From assembly GCA_022566435.1 (NCBI GenBank), contig JADFIX010000200.1, positions 1-6,947 of the forward strand: a stretch of 6,947 nucleotides of DNA. Reading direction: 5' to 3'. The notes beneath the pieces were generated by a model. That model did not search any database. It was given only the letters and a program-made list of their open reading frames with translations, and was not told the origin of the DNA. The position numbers and the translations under genes are program-made. The first letter of the stretch is position 1, and every line of letters starts with the position of its first letter. Positions 1 to 5,857 of the stretch are shown in pieces. This DNA comes from Planctomycetota bacterium. Its GTDB lineage: Bacteria > Planctomycetota > Phycisphaerae > UBA1845.

Positions 1-389
1 ACGGCCAGAAGGGCGGCGTTCTTCGCCCCGGCAGCGCCGATGCTCATGCCGGCCACCGGCACGCCGGGCGGAATTTGCACGGTCGACAGAAGGGCGTCCT
101 GCCCCAGGAGCGGTCCGCTCTCCAGCGGAACGCCGATCACCGGCAGACACGTCTTGGCCGCGATCGTACCCGCCAGGGCCGCCGACATTCCTGCTGCCGC
201 GATAATGACCTCGAAGCCGTCCTTTTCGGCGGTCGCGGCGAAAGCGTGGACCCGCTCGGGACCTCGATGGGCGCTCATGACTTCCACGTGGGCGGCTTCA
301 TCGAACTCTGCCAGTTGGGCAACGCACTTTTCCATCACCGGCCAGTCGGAATCGCTACCGAACACGACGGCGACGCGGGGTTTCGACAT
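1..389 (-). CDS. purE: PurE, N5-carboxyaminoimidazole ribonucleotide mutase (partial, 3' end outside window)
   Basis: PurE converts N5-CAIR to CAIR in de novo purine synthesis, as a cytosolic homo-octamer. About 129 of the usual 160 or so residues are present; the C-terminus runs off at base 1. Visible class I signatures are GSDSDW at residues 11-16, SAHR at 39-42, AAKTCLPVIGVP in the middle, and LLSTVQIPPGVPV followed by AGAKNAALLA near the edge. The class I LPVIGVP stretch separates it from animal-type class II enzymes. One oddity: where E. coli PurE has GGAAHLPG this protein reads GMSAALAG (67-74), so the usual histidine is alanine at 71. I chose the start at 389 because GAGGAGA lies five bases upstream and the protein then begins MSKPRV, as the family does. 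In-frame ATGs at 443 and 446 remain open and would add 18-19 residues, but they have no ribosome binding site. purK is the common partner and would lie beyond the edge. Confidence 0.95.
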   Translation of the reverse strand, partial: MSKPRVAVVFGSDSDWPVMEKCVAQLAEFDEAAHVEVMSAHRGPERVHAFAATAEKDGFEVIIAAAGMSAALAGTIAAKTCLPVIGVPLESGPLLGQDALLSTVQIPPGVPVAGMSIGAAGAKNAALLA

Positions 390-394
390 TTCGG

Positions 395-401
395 TCTCCT
401 C
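395..401 (-). promoter_or_regulatory. Ribosome binding site of purE
   Basis: Read on the minus strand this is GAGGAGA, five bases before the ATG at 389. It decides the start, because the frame stays open upstream to ATGs at 443 and 446, neither of which is preceded by such a purine block. Confidence 0.75.
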
Positions 402-444
402 GAGGTCTCGTAAAGTCGGCTCTTCGCGCTCTCGCTCGGACATC

Positions 445-450
445 ATTTTA
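445..450 (-). promoter_or_regulatory. Possible -10 box for purE
   Basis: The minus strand reads TAAAAT, one mismatch from TATAAT, about 55 bases before the purE start codon. No good -35 hexamer lies at 16-18 bases; that space falls in the arm of the inverted repeat at 465-509. A promoter is expected here because purE follows an unrelated gene after 176 bases, but the assignment is weak. Confidence 0.25.
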
Positions 451-464
451 GCCGTGACACTGCC

Positions 465-509
465 CGAACGCCACCGGGATGGGGGTGCGCGTCGTGAACG
501 TGGCGTTCG
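465..509. repeat. 10-bp perfect inverted repeat between the NTPase-TPR gene and purE
   Basis: CGAACGCCAC at 465-474 is exactly complementary to GTGGCGTTCG at 500-509, with 25 bases between the arms. It lies about 57 bases after the stop codon of the NTPase-TPR gene and upstream of the possible purE -10 box. No T-run follows on the minus strand, so it is not a standard intrinsic terminator. It could be an RNA hairpin ending or protecting the upstream message, or an operator for purE. Confidence 0.5.
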
Positions 510-565
510 CCCGCCGTAGCGGAGGAGTTTTGAATGGTCCGCTCCCTACGGTAGACGTAGGACGG

Positions 566-3154
566 CTACTTGTCTTCGGCATCCCCGTCGGCGTTCGGTG
601 TCGACTCGTCTTGTTTGTCGAATTCCACACGTAGGCTCGGATCGATCTCAAATGCCTCTTCACGGTGCTCACGCGCCTTTTCCGGCTCGCTGAACTCCTC
701 GAGGAGGATCGCGTAGTTGTAGCGGGTGACTGCATCGCCGGGGTCGATTTCAAGAGCGTGTTCATAGTGTCCGCGTGCCTTGTCGGTTTCGCCGAGTGAA
801 TGGAGAAGGATCGCGTAGTTTTTGTGCACCTGGGCTAGGCGGGGATTGAATTCTAGGGCTTGTTCTAGGTGGCTGCGTGCCTTGTCGGTCTCGCCGAGCG
901 AGAGGAGATGGACCGCGTAGTTGTTGTGTGCTTCGGAGTAGCGGGGGGCTATTTCTAGGGCCCGTTCATAGTGGATGCGTGCCTTGGTCGTTTCTTCGAC
1001 CGACTGGAGAAAGCTCGCGTAGTAGTGGTTCGCCTCGGCGGAGCGGGGGTCGATTTCTAGGGCCTGGTCATAATGCCTCCGCGCCTTATCGGTTTCGCCG
1101 AGCGATTCTAGAAGGTCCGCGAACTTGAGGTGGGCAATGGCGTAGCGGGGGTTGATTTCTAGGGCCTGTTCATAATGCTTCCGGGCCTTATCGGTTTCGC
1201 CGAGAGAGTCGAGAAAGGCCGCATAATTGTTGTGCGCCTTGGTTTCGCGGGGGTTGAATTCCAGGGCCTGTTCATAGTGGTTGCGTGCTTTTTTGGTTTC
1301 GCCGACCGTGGCGAGTAGGACTGCGTAGCTGTTGTGCAAGTTGGGGTCGCGAGGGTTGATTTCGAGAGCTCGATACATAACCGGAAGTGCAGCACTAGCC
1401 CGGTTTACTTTATACAGGAAACTATTCCAAGTGTGGACGACATTTGACCTGTTGCACGCGATCCAGTGCGTTTCAGAAAACTCGTCCCCAAATTCGTCCC
1501 AAACCATGAGCGCTGTTTCGACGAGTCCTCGCTTGCGATGGGCTTCGAGAAGCAAGCCGATGAACGGCGTGAACGCCGGATGATCCGCACCGGCGCCAAC
1601 GATCGCCCTCAACGCATCTTCACGGGCTTGCGCTTCGCCGTCCGGGTGTTCCGCCAGGAACTGGTGCCCATGTCGCTCGTGTGAAAAGGCGAAAGAGCCC
1701 TCATCTAGCAGGACAGGTGGGTCCGATATGTCTTTGTTGAACGCCATCGCCCGATTCAGATCCGCCTCGCTCAACACGGCCTTTGCGACATCTTCAGGTA
1801 GCGCTAGACCGACGCTTCCGGATACGCTGATAAATGTGTAGAGTTTTTCGAACGCTTTCGCGTCGGCGCTATCACCGGCCTCGTCGAGCCGGTTCCGAAC
1901 GATCCGCGACATCGACTTATATTTGTCACCGCTGGCGACACCGATGACCCTCTCGAAGAAGCCGGGGCCGCCCTCGATCTGCCTGACGTCTTGAAGAAGT
2001 CGTTCCCGCCGCTCCGAAGCGATTTGAATAGCGCCCGTACGTTCGAGGTGTTCGACCGCCGCGATTGCCTCGCCCTCCGCGTTTCCTACGCCGAACCTGT
2101 GTGCCGATTCGAAAAGAGGATTCTGGTCGAGATTAGCCCGGTTCCAGTCGGACAAGTTTTCGGCAGTCAGTACGATGATTCTTGCCTTCCGGTCGTACAA
2201 CGCCGTCATTTGCCTTGTGAAATTCTCGCTGTCGAGACGCGGGTCGTCGATCAATAGAATCAGCGGACGTTTGTCATGGAATGCGCCGGCATGTTTGATC
2301 ACCCAATCCGCGTAAGGCTCACCCCCATGCGACGAATTCGGTTCCAGAACCGGGTAGCCCTCGAGTGCCAGCTCGATTCCGATGCGAAGAAGAAACGTGG
2401 TCTTGCCCATTTGCTGGTCGCCCAGAAAGGCGAAAAGCGCCGGCGGCTCGGCCGAGCGAATCGCGGTCATGACCTTCTCATGAATCGTCCGGCGAAAATC
2501 AAGGCCTTCTTCGATGTCCTCGATTCGTGGCTTCGATCCGCTGAGCAGCTTGTTGTTTCGCCGCCATGGTCTAGGTTGCGGTCGAAGCGGCCTGGCACCG
2601 TGCAGCGCGGTTGCGGCCAGCAATCGTTCGAGCATGGCCACCATGTAGGCGTTGTCGCGTTCGATTCGTACCTGCCAGTCCTTCTGTCCTTGTAGTGTTT
2701 CCAGAATCAAGCGATGCTCATTGTGTCCGCGAAGTTGGCCGAGTTGCAGGTCGGCGTTTACGCCCTGTTCGAGCGAGGAGAGTAGCCCATCGACGGCGGA
2801 CCGTTCGCACTCGAACCGGTTGCAAAGCATGGCCGCGACCTTGCCCCTCTCCCCGTCAAACTTTGCCGGATCCGGTTCGAGCAGCCAAAGCGTCAGGTCA
2901 CGCGCGAGCACCGGGTCGCTCATGATCGCGTCGGCGGCTCTTTGCAACCCGGGCGATTTTGCACATGCGTCACGCAGGGATTGAGCGGCAAGCCCTCGCA
3001 GCTTGTCGGGTGAAGTTCGCGAGCGTTCGATACGCGCAATAATCTCGTCGAGCCGCCTCCGTTGCGCGTCCTCGATCTTGGCATCCTTGTCCGCCAGCCA
3101 GGCAACGATGCCGTTGGTGATGATGCCGATCAGAAAGTCGTCGAGACCCATCAT
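566..3154 (-). CDS. STAND-like P-loop NTPase with seven C-terminal TPR repeats
   Basis: The product has 862 residues. Residues 7-20 form a hydrophobic stretch (FLIGIITNGIVAWL) that could be an amphipathic or membrane-touching helix. Residues 20-230 are mostly charged helix with no domain I recognise. The NTPase core follows: Walker A GDQQMGKT at 245-252, Walker B LILLIDD at 298-304, and a sensor-1-like strand RIIVLTAEN at 325-333. FSHERHGHQFLAEH at 490-503 recalls the F.H..FQEFLA motif of winged-helix segments in NACHT/STAND proteins. Seven TPRs of exactly 34 residues fill 604-841, after a degenerate one at 585-603, and an acidic tail ends the protein. The start is the first of two adjacent ATGs; the frame closes upstream and the nearest purine block, GGGAG, lies 14 bases away, so ribosome binding looks weak. 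I infer a nucleotide-driven switch whose TPR end senses a partner protein. Trigger and output are unknown. No sign of frameshift. Confidence 0.85.
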   Translation of the reverse strand: MMGLDDFLIGIITNGIVAWLADKDAKIEDAQRRRLDEIIARIERSRTSPDKLRGLAAQSLRDACAKSPGLQRAADAIMSDPVLARDLTLWLLEPDPAKFDGERGKVAAMLCNRFECERSAVDGLLSSLEQGVNADLQLGQLRGHNEHRLILETLQGQKDWQVRIERDNAYMVAMLERLLAATALHGARPLRPQPRPWRRNNKLLSGSKPRIEDIEEGLDFRRTIHEKVMTAIRSAEPPALFAFLGDQQMGKTTFLLRIGIELALEGYPVLEPNSSHGGEPYADWVIKHAGAFHDKRPLILLIDDPRLDSENFTRQMTALYDRKARIIVLTAENLSDWNRANLDQNPLFESAHRFGVGNAEGEAIAAVEHLERTGAIQIASERRERLLQDVRQIEGGPGFFERVIGVASGDKYKSMSRIVRNRLDEAGDSADAKAFEKLYTFISVSGSVGLALPEDVAKAVLSEADLNRAMAFNKDISDPPVLLDEGSFAFSHERHGHQFLAEHPDGEAQAREDALRAIVGAGADHPAFTPFIGLLLEAHRKRGLVETALMVWDEFGDEFSETHWIACNRSNVVHTWNSFLYKVNRASAALPVMYRALEINPRDPNLHNSYAVLLATVGETKKARNHYEQALEFNPRETKAHNNYAAFLDSLGETDKARKHYEQALEINPRYAIAHLKFADLLESLGETDKARRHYDQALEIDPRSAEANHYYASFLQSVEETTKARIHYERALEIAPRYSEAHNNYAVHLLSLGETDKARSHLEQALEFNPRLAQVHKNYAILLHSLGETDKARGHYEHALEIDPGDAVTRYNYAILLEEFSEPEKAREHREEAFEIDPSLRVEFDKQDESTPNADGDAEDK
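632..1345 (-). repeat. Tandem array of seven 102-bp units encoding TPRs
   Basis: Seven in-register units of exactly 102 bp, with no gaps, encode residues 604-841 of the NTPase protein. Each ends in a version of LGETDKAR.HYEQALE.NPR. The DNA is alike as well as the protein: units 1040-1141 and 1142-1243 match at 58 of their first 63 bases (low-coordinate end), including third codon positions. The conserved block covers the second TPR helix, while the first-helix part differs more. This pattern suggests fairly recent unit duplication or gene conversion. Confidence 0.9.
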
Positions 3155-3246
3155 GGGATTCAGTCCAACTCCCGGCGCGTGCAGATTGATTCAAAACGTC
3201 GAATCGATTCAAGCTATACGGAAAAGCGACGCATGTACCTTCGATC

Positions 3247-3259
3247 GCCTCTGAGAGGC
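3247..3259. promoter_or_regulatory. Operator-like dyad upstream of the NTPase-TPR gene
   Basis: GCCTCT and AGAGGC are perfect complements around a single central G. The site starts just after the possible -10 box at 3264-3269 on the minus strand, where transcription would begin, so a bound protein there would block initiation. It is too short and too lacking in loop to be a convincing RNA hairpin beyond five base pairs. Confidence 0.35.
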
Positions 3260-3263
3260 CACT

Positions 3264-3292
3264 ATATTAGTCCCGGACGGATGGAATGAACA
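3264..3292 (-). promoter_or_regulatory. Possible promoter of the NTPase-TPR gene
   Basis: On the minus strand TAATAT (3264-3269) is a fair -10 box. TGTTCA (3287-3292), 17 bases upstream, is a poor -35 box matching three of six consensus bases. The start codon is about 110 bases downstream, giving a long leader. It is the best sigma-70-like candidate in the gap, but weak. Confidence 0.3.
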
Positions 3293-3299
3293 TAGCCCC

Positions 3300-3311
3300 G
3301 GGCGTAAGCCC
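3300..3311. repeat. Small GGGC-GTAA-GCCC hairpin, possibly a dispersed extragenic repeat
   Basis: A four-base GC stem encloses a GTAA loop, which in RNA on the plus strand is a GNRA tetraloop. It is flanked by CCCC on the left. Similar CCGGGCGTAAGCCCGG-type sequences occur as scattered extragenic repeats in some bacteria; here the outer right arm (CTGTG) no longer pairs, so it would be a decayed copy. Only a genome-wide count could confirm this. Confidence 0.3.
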
Positions 3312-3366
3312 TGTGTACTTTCGGCCATGCGTCCCTCGTAATTCGTGATCGCGCGTCCGCGCGGGC

Positions 3367-3383
3367 TCCCGATGGCATCGGGA
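3367..3383. repeat. GC-rich hairpin in the intergenic gap
   Basis: TCCCGAT at 3367-3373 and ATCGGGA at 3377-3383 pair perfectly around a three-base GGC loop. It lies about 195 bases beyond the stop of the small gene at 3577. No T-run follows on either strand, so it is not a standard terminator, though it could stabilise the 3' end of that message. Confidence 0.45.
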
Positions 3384-3576
3384 CAGGTTCCGCCCGCGGC
3401 TCGGCAAACTGCGGCAACGATTCGTCAGATTGGGGAGGGTTCGACATTGGGTTCGACCGGGCGCGACCTCTCCATCCGGGCGCCGGTCCTACTGATCGCG
3501 CTGGTAGGAGTGCTGGCAGCTTTTCGCCTTAGTCGTCGCGCGTCCGCCCATGCCATGCACCGAATGGACGCTTCCT

Positions 3577-3861
3577 TTATTTGAGGTAGAGCAGTCTGAA
3601 AGACTCTTTCTTGAGTTTGATCGGCGGAATATTCCGGTTTGTGCGCTCGACCGTCCCCGCGCATCCTTTGGGCGCGCGGATGTCCTCGAATCCGCTTTTT
3701 CGCCATTCGATTTTTGCAAGGAGGTCGCCCGCCTCAATGGTGGTCCCGCGGCTGATTCCCGCTTCCCAGTGAATCTTGAGGACGGACTCCTGCTTGTTTC
3801 GAAAATAGAAACGGACCGTGCGCAGCTCGCGGTTGAGTTTGTCAAAACTTACTGCCGGCAT
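3577..3861 (-). CDS. Small protein resembling a biotinyl/lipoyl-like (barrel-sandwich) domain
   Basis: The product has 94 residues and no signal peptide or membrane segment. Residues 28-73 read like the core of a biotinyl/lipoyl domain: HWEAGISRGTTIEAGDLLAKIE (31-52) follows the G-D-.-V-.-.-G-.-.-L-.-.-I-E pattern, and IRAPKGCAGTV (61-71) follows the usual AP-(D)G-.-V strand. Between them K55 in WRKS falls where lipoyl domains carry the modified lysine (ETDKA), but the flanking residues are not the standard ones, so modification is doubtful. The gene starts six bases after the phosphoesterase stop codon and has a strong AAGGAG site inside that gene's last codons, so the two are very probably one transcript and translationally coupled. 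Its partner has a lipoprotein signal; without one itself, this protein should stay in the cytoplasm. The domain call rests on pattern only; some other small beta fold is possible. Confidence 0.7.
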   Translation of the reverse strand: MPAVSFDKLNRELRTVRFYFRNKQESVLKIHWEAGISRGTTIEAGDLLAKIEWRKSGFEDIRAPKGCAGTVERTNRNIPPIKLKKESFRLLYLK

Positions 3862-3867
3862 GACTCG

Positions 3868-5679
3868 TTACTCCTTCGGTAAGGCGATAAACCAATCGTC
3901 CTGCCACGGCCTCCTGGCTCTGGCCGCGTCGTACTTGCTAGCCCAGATCGCCTGGACAAACCGGAAGTTCCGGTAGTCGTCACTATCTTCTTCCCAGGCC
4001 TTTTGGAGGCGGGAGTTTTCGAATGTCTCCAGCGCCAAGAGTAGATCGACCTTCTCGTGAAACTCATCCAGGGCATCATGTTTTCCGGCCCTGGCTGCCT
4101 CGATTAGCTCTGCTAGCTCTCCGTCGGACGCGACTCTGTGATTGTCCTCGCTACGCGGATCGATCGGCCAGGCATCGTCGTCAGGCCGCGCGCAGGGCTC
4201 CGTCGGGCAGCCCTTCGTCGGGACTTCCTTCAGCATCCGTAGATGGGTCGCCAACAAGGCGTTTTTCAACACGACTTCCGTTTCCTCGGCGCTGAAGGTG
4301 TCGACATGCGCGTGGCAAAGGTAGTAGTCATCGTCGTCCTGCGTGACCTGCCATTTTTCCTCCTTCTCCGATACGCGGGCCGTCAGTTCTTCTTGCGCGC
4401 TGAAACGCGGGCTGCGCAAATAGATACCACCGCCTTCGTCGCGCCGCCCGATCGCAAACGTTCTATACTCGAGCGGCCAGTCGAGAATCGAGCCGACATT
4501 CAGTTCGAGCCAGGAGTCCTCGCCTGTCTCGTGGATAATGAAATTGCCGTCGTGTGTGTGCGCGGAGAAGTAAAGCGGCATCCACGAAGACTCCCGGTTA
4601 TTCTCGAGGCCCTTCCGGCCGCTGCGAAGAATAGAGTCGAACGGATGGTGTCCCATCAGAATCCACAAGTTGCCGCTTTGCTTGCCGCGTTTCAGTTTTG
4701 AGTGATGGTCGCCCGGGGGGCTTTGGGATTGCGTGACCCATTTCCGAATGACATCCAGTTGATTCCGGAGCACCTGACCGTTTTGGCCCGCCGGCTGGAA
4801 CGGGAAGGTGAATATCTTAGGGGCGTAGCGATACTGGCAGGTGTCCACCAGAATACCGCCGATGCTTGGGTCCGCAGGCGAAGAATTTGGTTTGTCAAGA
4901 ACCAACCGTTGAACGATATACGACTTCCAGGGCTTTTTTCGGTCGATGTCCCAAGCCACGGCGTGAAGAAACGTTGCCTCCTCACCCGTTTTCAGCCAGT
5001 CCCCGGTGTCCGGAATCAGGTCCCGTAGTTTCTCTGAGGACATATAGACCAGATCTTCGGCGTCAGACTCACTGATCTGCATGTACTCACGCAGCATCGT
5101 TGCCTCCGGTGTTTTCTGCCCGATTAGCGCCGCCAAGTAATATCGGATGAAGCGGTCTTTTGTCAGCGGATCACCCGCGTTGCGGCACGCGTCCATCCAA
5201 GTGCTGTTTGTTTTGCCGCGATGCTCGTTGCCGAAAAAATAACCGTCGTGGTTGCCGGGGGCCATGACCCATCCCCTGGATGCGTTCTCCATGATGCGGC
5301 AAAACTTGGTGAACTCCCCCGTGCAAGAAAAATCACACGCATCGCCGAGGTGTATGATCGGCAGATCCACGAGTTCCTCCGACACCACGTAACGGAGCAC
5401 GTCCTGACCATAGAAGTCCAGGAGTGCTGATCGGATCGATGTTGAAATCAGTTTATCCGTGTTCGCCGTTCGATACATCTTGACCGGGTCTGAATAAATG
5501 TTGTGAAGCTGATTGTCCGCTATCAGAGCGATATTATCACTGAGCAGCGTGCCCCTGGGCTCGCCGACCAAAATCCCCCAATCCGCTTGCAGAGAAGGCG
5601 AAGGCGACGTACAACCAGTTGCGGAGATCAACACCAGCAGGACAAACCCATTTCGAAACACATGGACGATATTCTTCAT
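3868..5679 (-). CDS. Calcineurin-like metallophosphoesterase lipoprotein
   Basis: The product has 603 residues. The N-terminus has K2 and R9, a hydrophobic run 11-20 and a lipobox ending ATGC, predicting cleavage before Cys23 and lipid anchoring at the cell envelope. The two-metal phosphoesterase motifs follow in order: ADNQ (54-57, motif I), GDACD (112-116), GNHD (142-145), GHH (343-345) and SAHTHDG (372-378). Motif I has D-x-Q instead of D-x-H, a variant known from the Mn-dependent ADP-ribose/CDP-alcohol phosphatase family (ADPRM), whose last motif also reads HTHDG. About 200 residues separate GNHD from GHH, longer than in compact family members. After the catalytic part comes an acidic, helix-rich extension of some 150 residues (about 450-603) that I do not recognise. 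GGAGA six bases upstream fixes the start. The substrate cannot be told; a nucleotide or phosphodiester is a family-level guess. It is the first gene of a two-gene unit with the small protein. Confidence 0.87.
   Translation of the reverse strand: MKNIVHVFRNGFVLLVLISATGCTSPSPSLQADWGILVGEPRGTLLSDNIALIADNQLHNIYSDPVKMYRTANTDKLISTSIRSALLDFYGQDVLRYVVSEELVDLPIIHLGDACDFSCTGEFTKFCRIMENASRGWVMAPGNHDGYFFGNEHRGKTNSTWMDACRNAGDPLTKDRFIRYYLAALIGQKTPEATMLREYMQISESDAEDLVYMSSEKLRDLIPDTGDWLKTGEEATFLHAVAWDIDRKKPWKSYIVQRLVLDKPNSSPADPSIGGILVDTCQYRYAPKIFTFPFQPAGQNGQVLRNQLDVIRKWVTQSQSPPGDHHSKLKRGKQSGNLWILMGHHPFDSILRSGRKGLENNRESSWMPLYFSAHTHDGNFIIHETGEDSWLELNVGSILDWPLEYRTFAIGRRDEGGGIYLRSPRFSAQEELTARVSEKEEKWQVTQDDDDYYLCHAHVDTFSAEETEVVLKNALLATHLRMLKEVPTKGCPTEPCARPDDDAWPIDPRSEDNHRVASDGELAELIEAARAGKHDALDEFHEKVDLLLALETFENSRLQKAWEEDSDDYRNFRFVQAIWASKYDAARARRPWQDDWFIALPKE
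3871..3876 (-). promoter_or_regulatory. Ribosome binding site of the small protein, inside the phosphoesterase gene
   Basis: The minus strand reads AAGGAG nine bases before the ATG at 3861, overlapping the final codons of the phosphoesterase reading frame. It supports the 94-residue frame over the two other minus-strand frames in this stretch and points to translational coupling. Confidence 0.8.
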
Positions 5680-5714
5680 GGCGTGTCTCCATTGATTCCA
5701 CTAATTCTTCAGCG

Positions 5715-5720
5715 ATTCTA
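5715..5720 (-). promoter_or_regulatory. Possible -10 box for the phosphoesterase unit
   Basis: The minus strand reads TAGAAT, one mismatch from TATAAT, 35 bases before the ATG at 5679. The expected -35 position falls in the pyrimidine-rich strand of the repeat at 5734-5759 and shows no good hexamer. The two-gene unit needs a promoter between here and the transposase, but this assignment is weak. Confidence 0.25.
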
Positions 5721-5743
5721 GTCCGACAGCCGCGGAAGGAAAA

Positions 5744-5778
5744 GGGAAGGAAAAGGGGACATTCTACTTTTTCTTCTC
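5744..5778 (+). repeat. Purine/pyrimidine hairpin with an 11-bp direct repeat
   Basis: GAAGGAAAAGG occurs twice back to back (5735-5745, 5746-5756) inside an unbroken 26-base purine run (5734-5759). The second copy pairs with the pyrimidine run at 5767-5778: GGGAAGGAAAAG against CTTTTTCTTCTC gives twelve pairs, two of them G-U, around an 11-base loop reading GGGACATTCTA. It folds better as plus-strand RNA, because the two G-U pairs become A-C mismatches on the other strand. No T-run follows, so a plain terminator is unlikely. AAAAGGGGACATTCTACTTTTT looks like a scattered extragenic repeat unit, but that needs a genome count. Confidence 0.5.
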
Positions 5779-5857
5779 CAATCGCGGGCGTCCTTTCGGG
5801 CGGAGGGAGGATTCGAGGCCCAGTCGCCCCGCGGTCCGCTTCTGCTAGGGTAGTTTC

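Larger units (their letters stand above)
3155..3576. other. 422-bp intergenic region
   Basis: No convincing gene lies here. Short open frames exist on both strands but lack ribosome binding sites and recognisable products. The right-hand half (about 3340-3550) is GC-rich, while the part nearest the NTPase gene (3155-3270) is richer in A and T and holds the possible promoter. That part also contains GATTCA three times (3157, 3188, 3206), the last overlapping the palindrome GAATCGATTC (3201-3210). Two hairpins, at 3300-3311 and 3367-3383, lie further right. No T-run terminator follows the small gene that ends at 3577. Confidence 0.6.

Noticed and set aside
40..519. Plus-strand 159-codon open frame
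   Set aside because: It is the antisense shadow of purE and its upstream spacer.
545..561. Hairpin CCTACG-GTAGA-CGTAGG just after the stop of the NTPase gene, as an intrinsic terminator
   Set aside because: The stem is only six pairs and no T-run follows on the minus strand; it may still fold, but a terminator call is not supported.
632..1345. Regularly spaced repeats that could suggest a CRISPR array
   Set aside because: The period is exactly 102 bp, in frame, without distinct spacers, and translates to canonical 34-residue TPRs.
3262..3447. Minus-strand 61-codon open frame in the intergenic gap
   Set aside because: No ribosome binding site before its ATG, low-complexity composition, and it covers the candidate promoter of the NTPase gene.
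3345..3584. Plus-strand 79-codon open frame with a hydrophobic segment (APVLLIALVGVLAAF)
   Set aside because: It starts at GTG with no ribosome binding site, overlaps the end of the small gene on the other strand, and shows no recognisable family; the GC-rich stretch easily gives open frames.
3425..3706. Minus-strand 93-codon frame overlapping the small gene
   Set aside because: It is a shifted-frame reading rich in R, P and S; the 94-residue frame has the strong ribosome binding site and a domain-like pattern.
4243..4701. Plus-strand 152-codon open frame
   Set aside because: It is antisense to the phosphoesterase, whose motifs are intact throughout this stretch.
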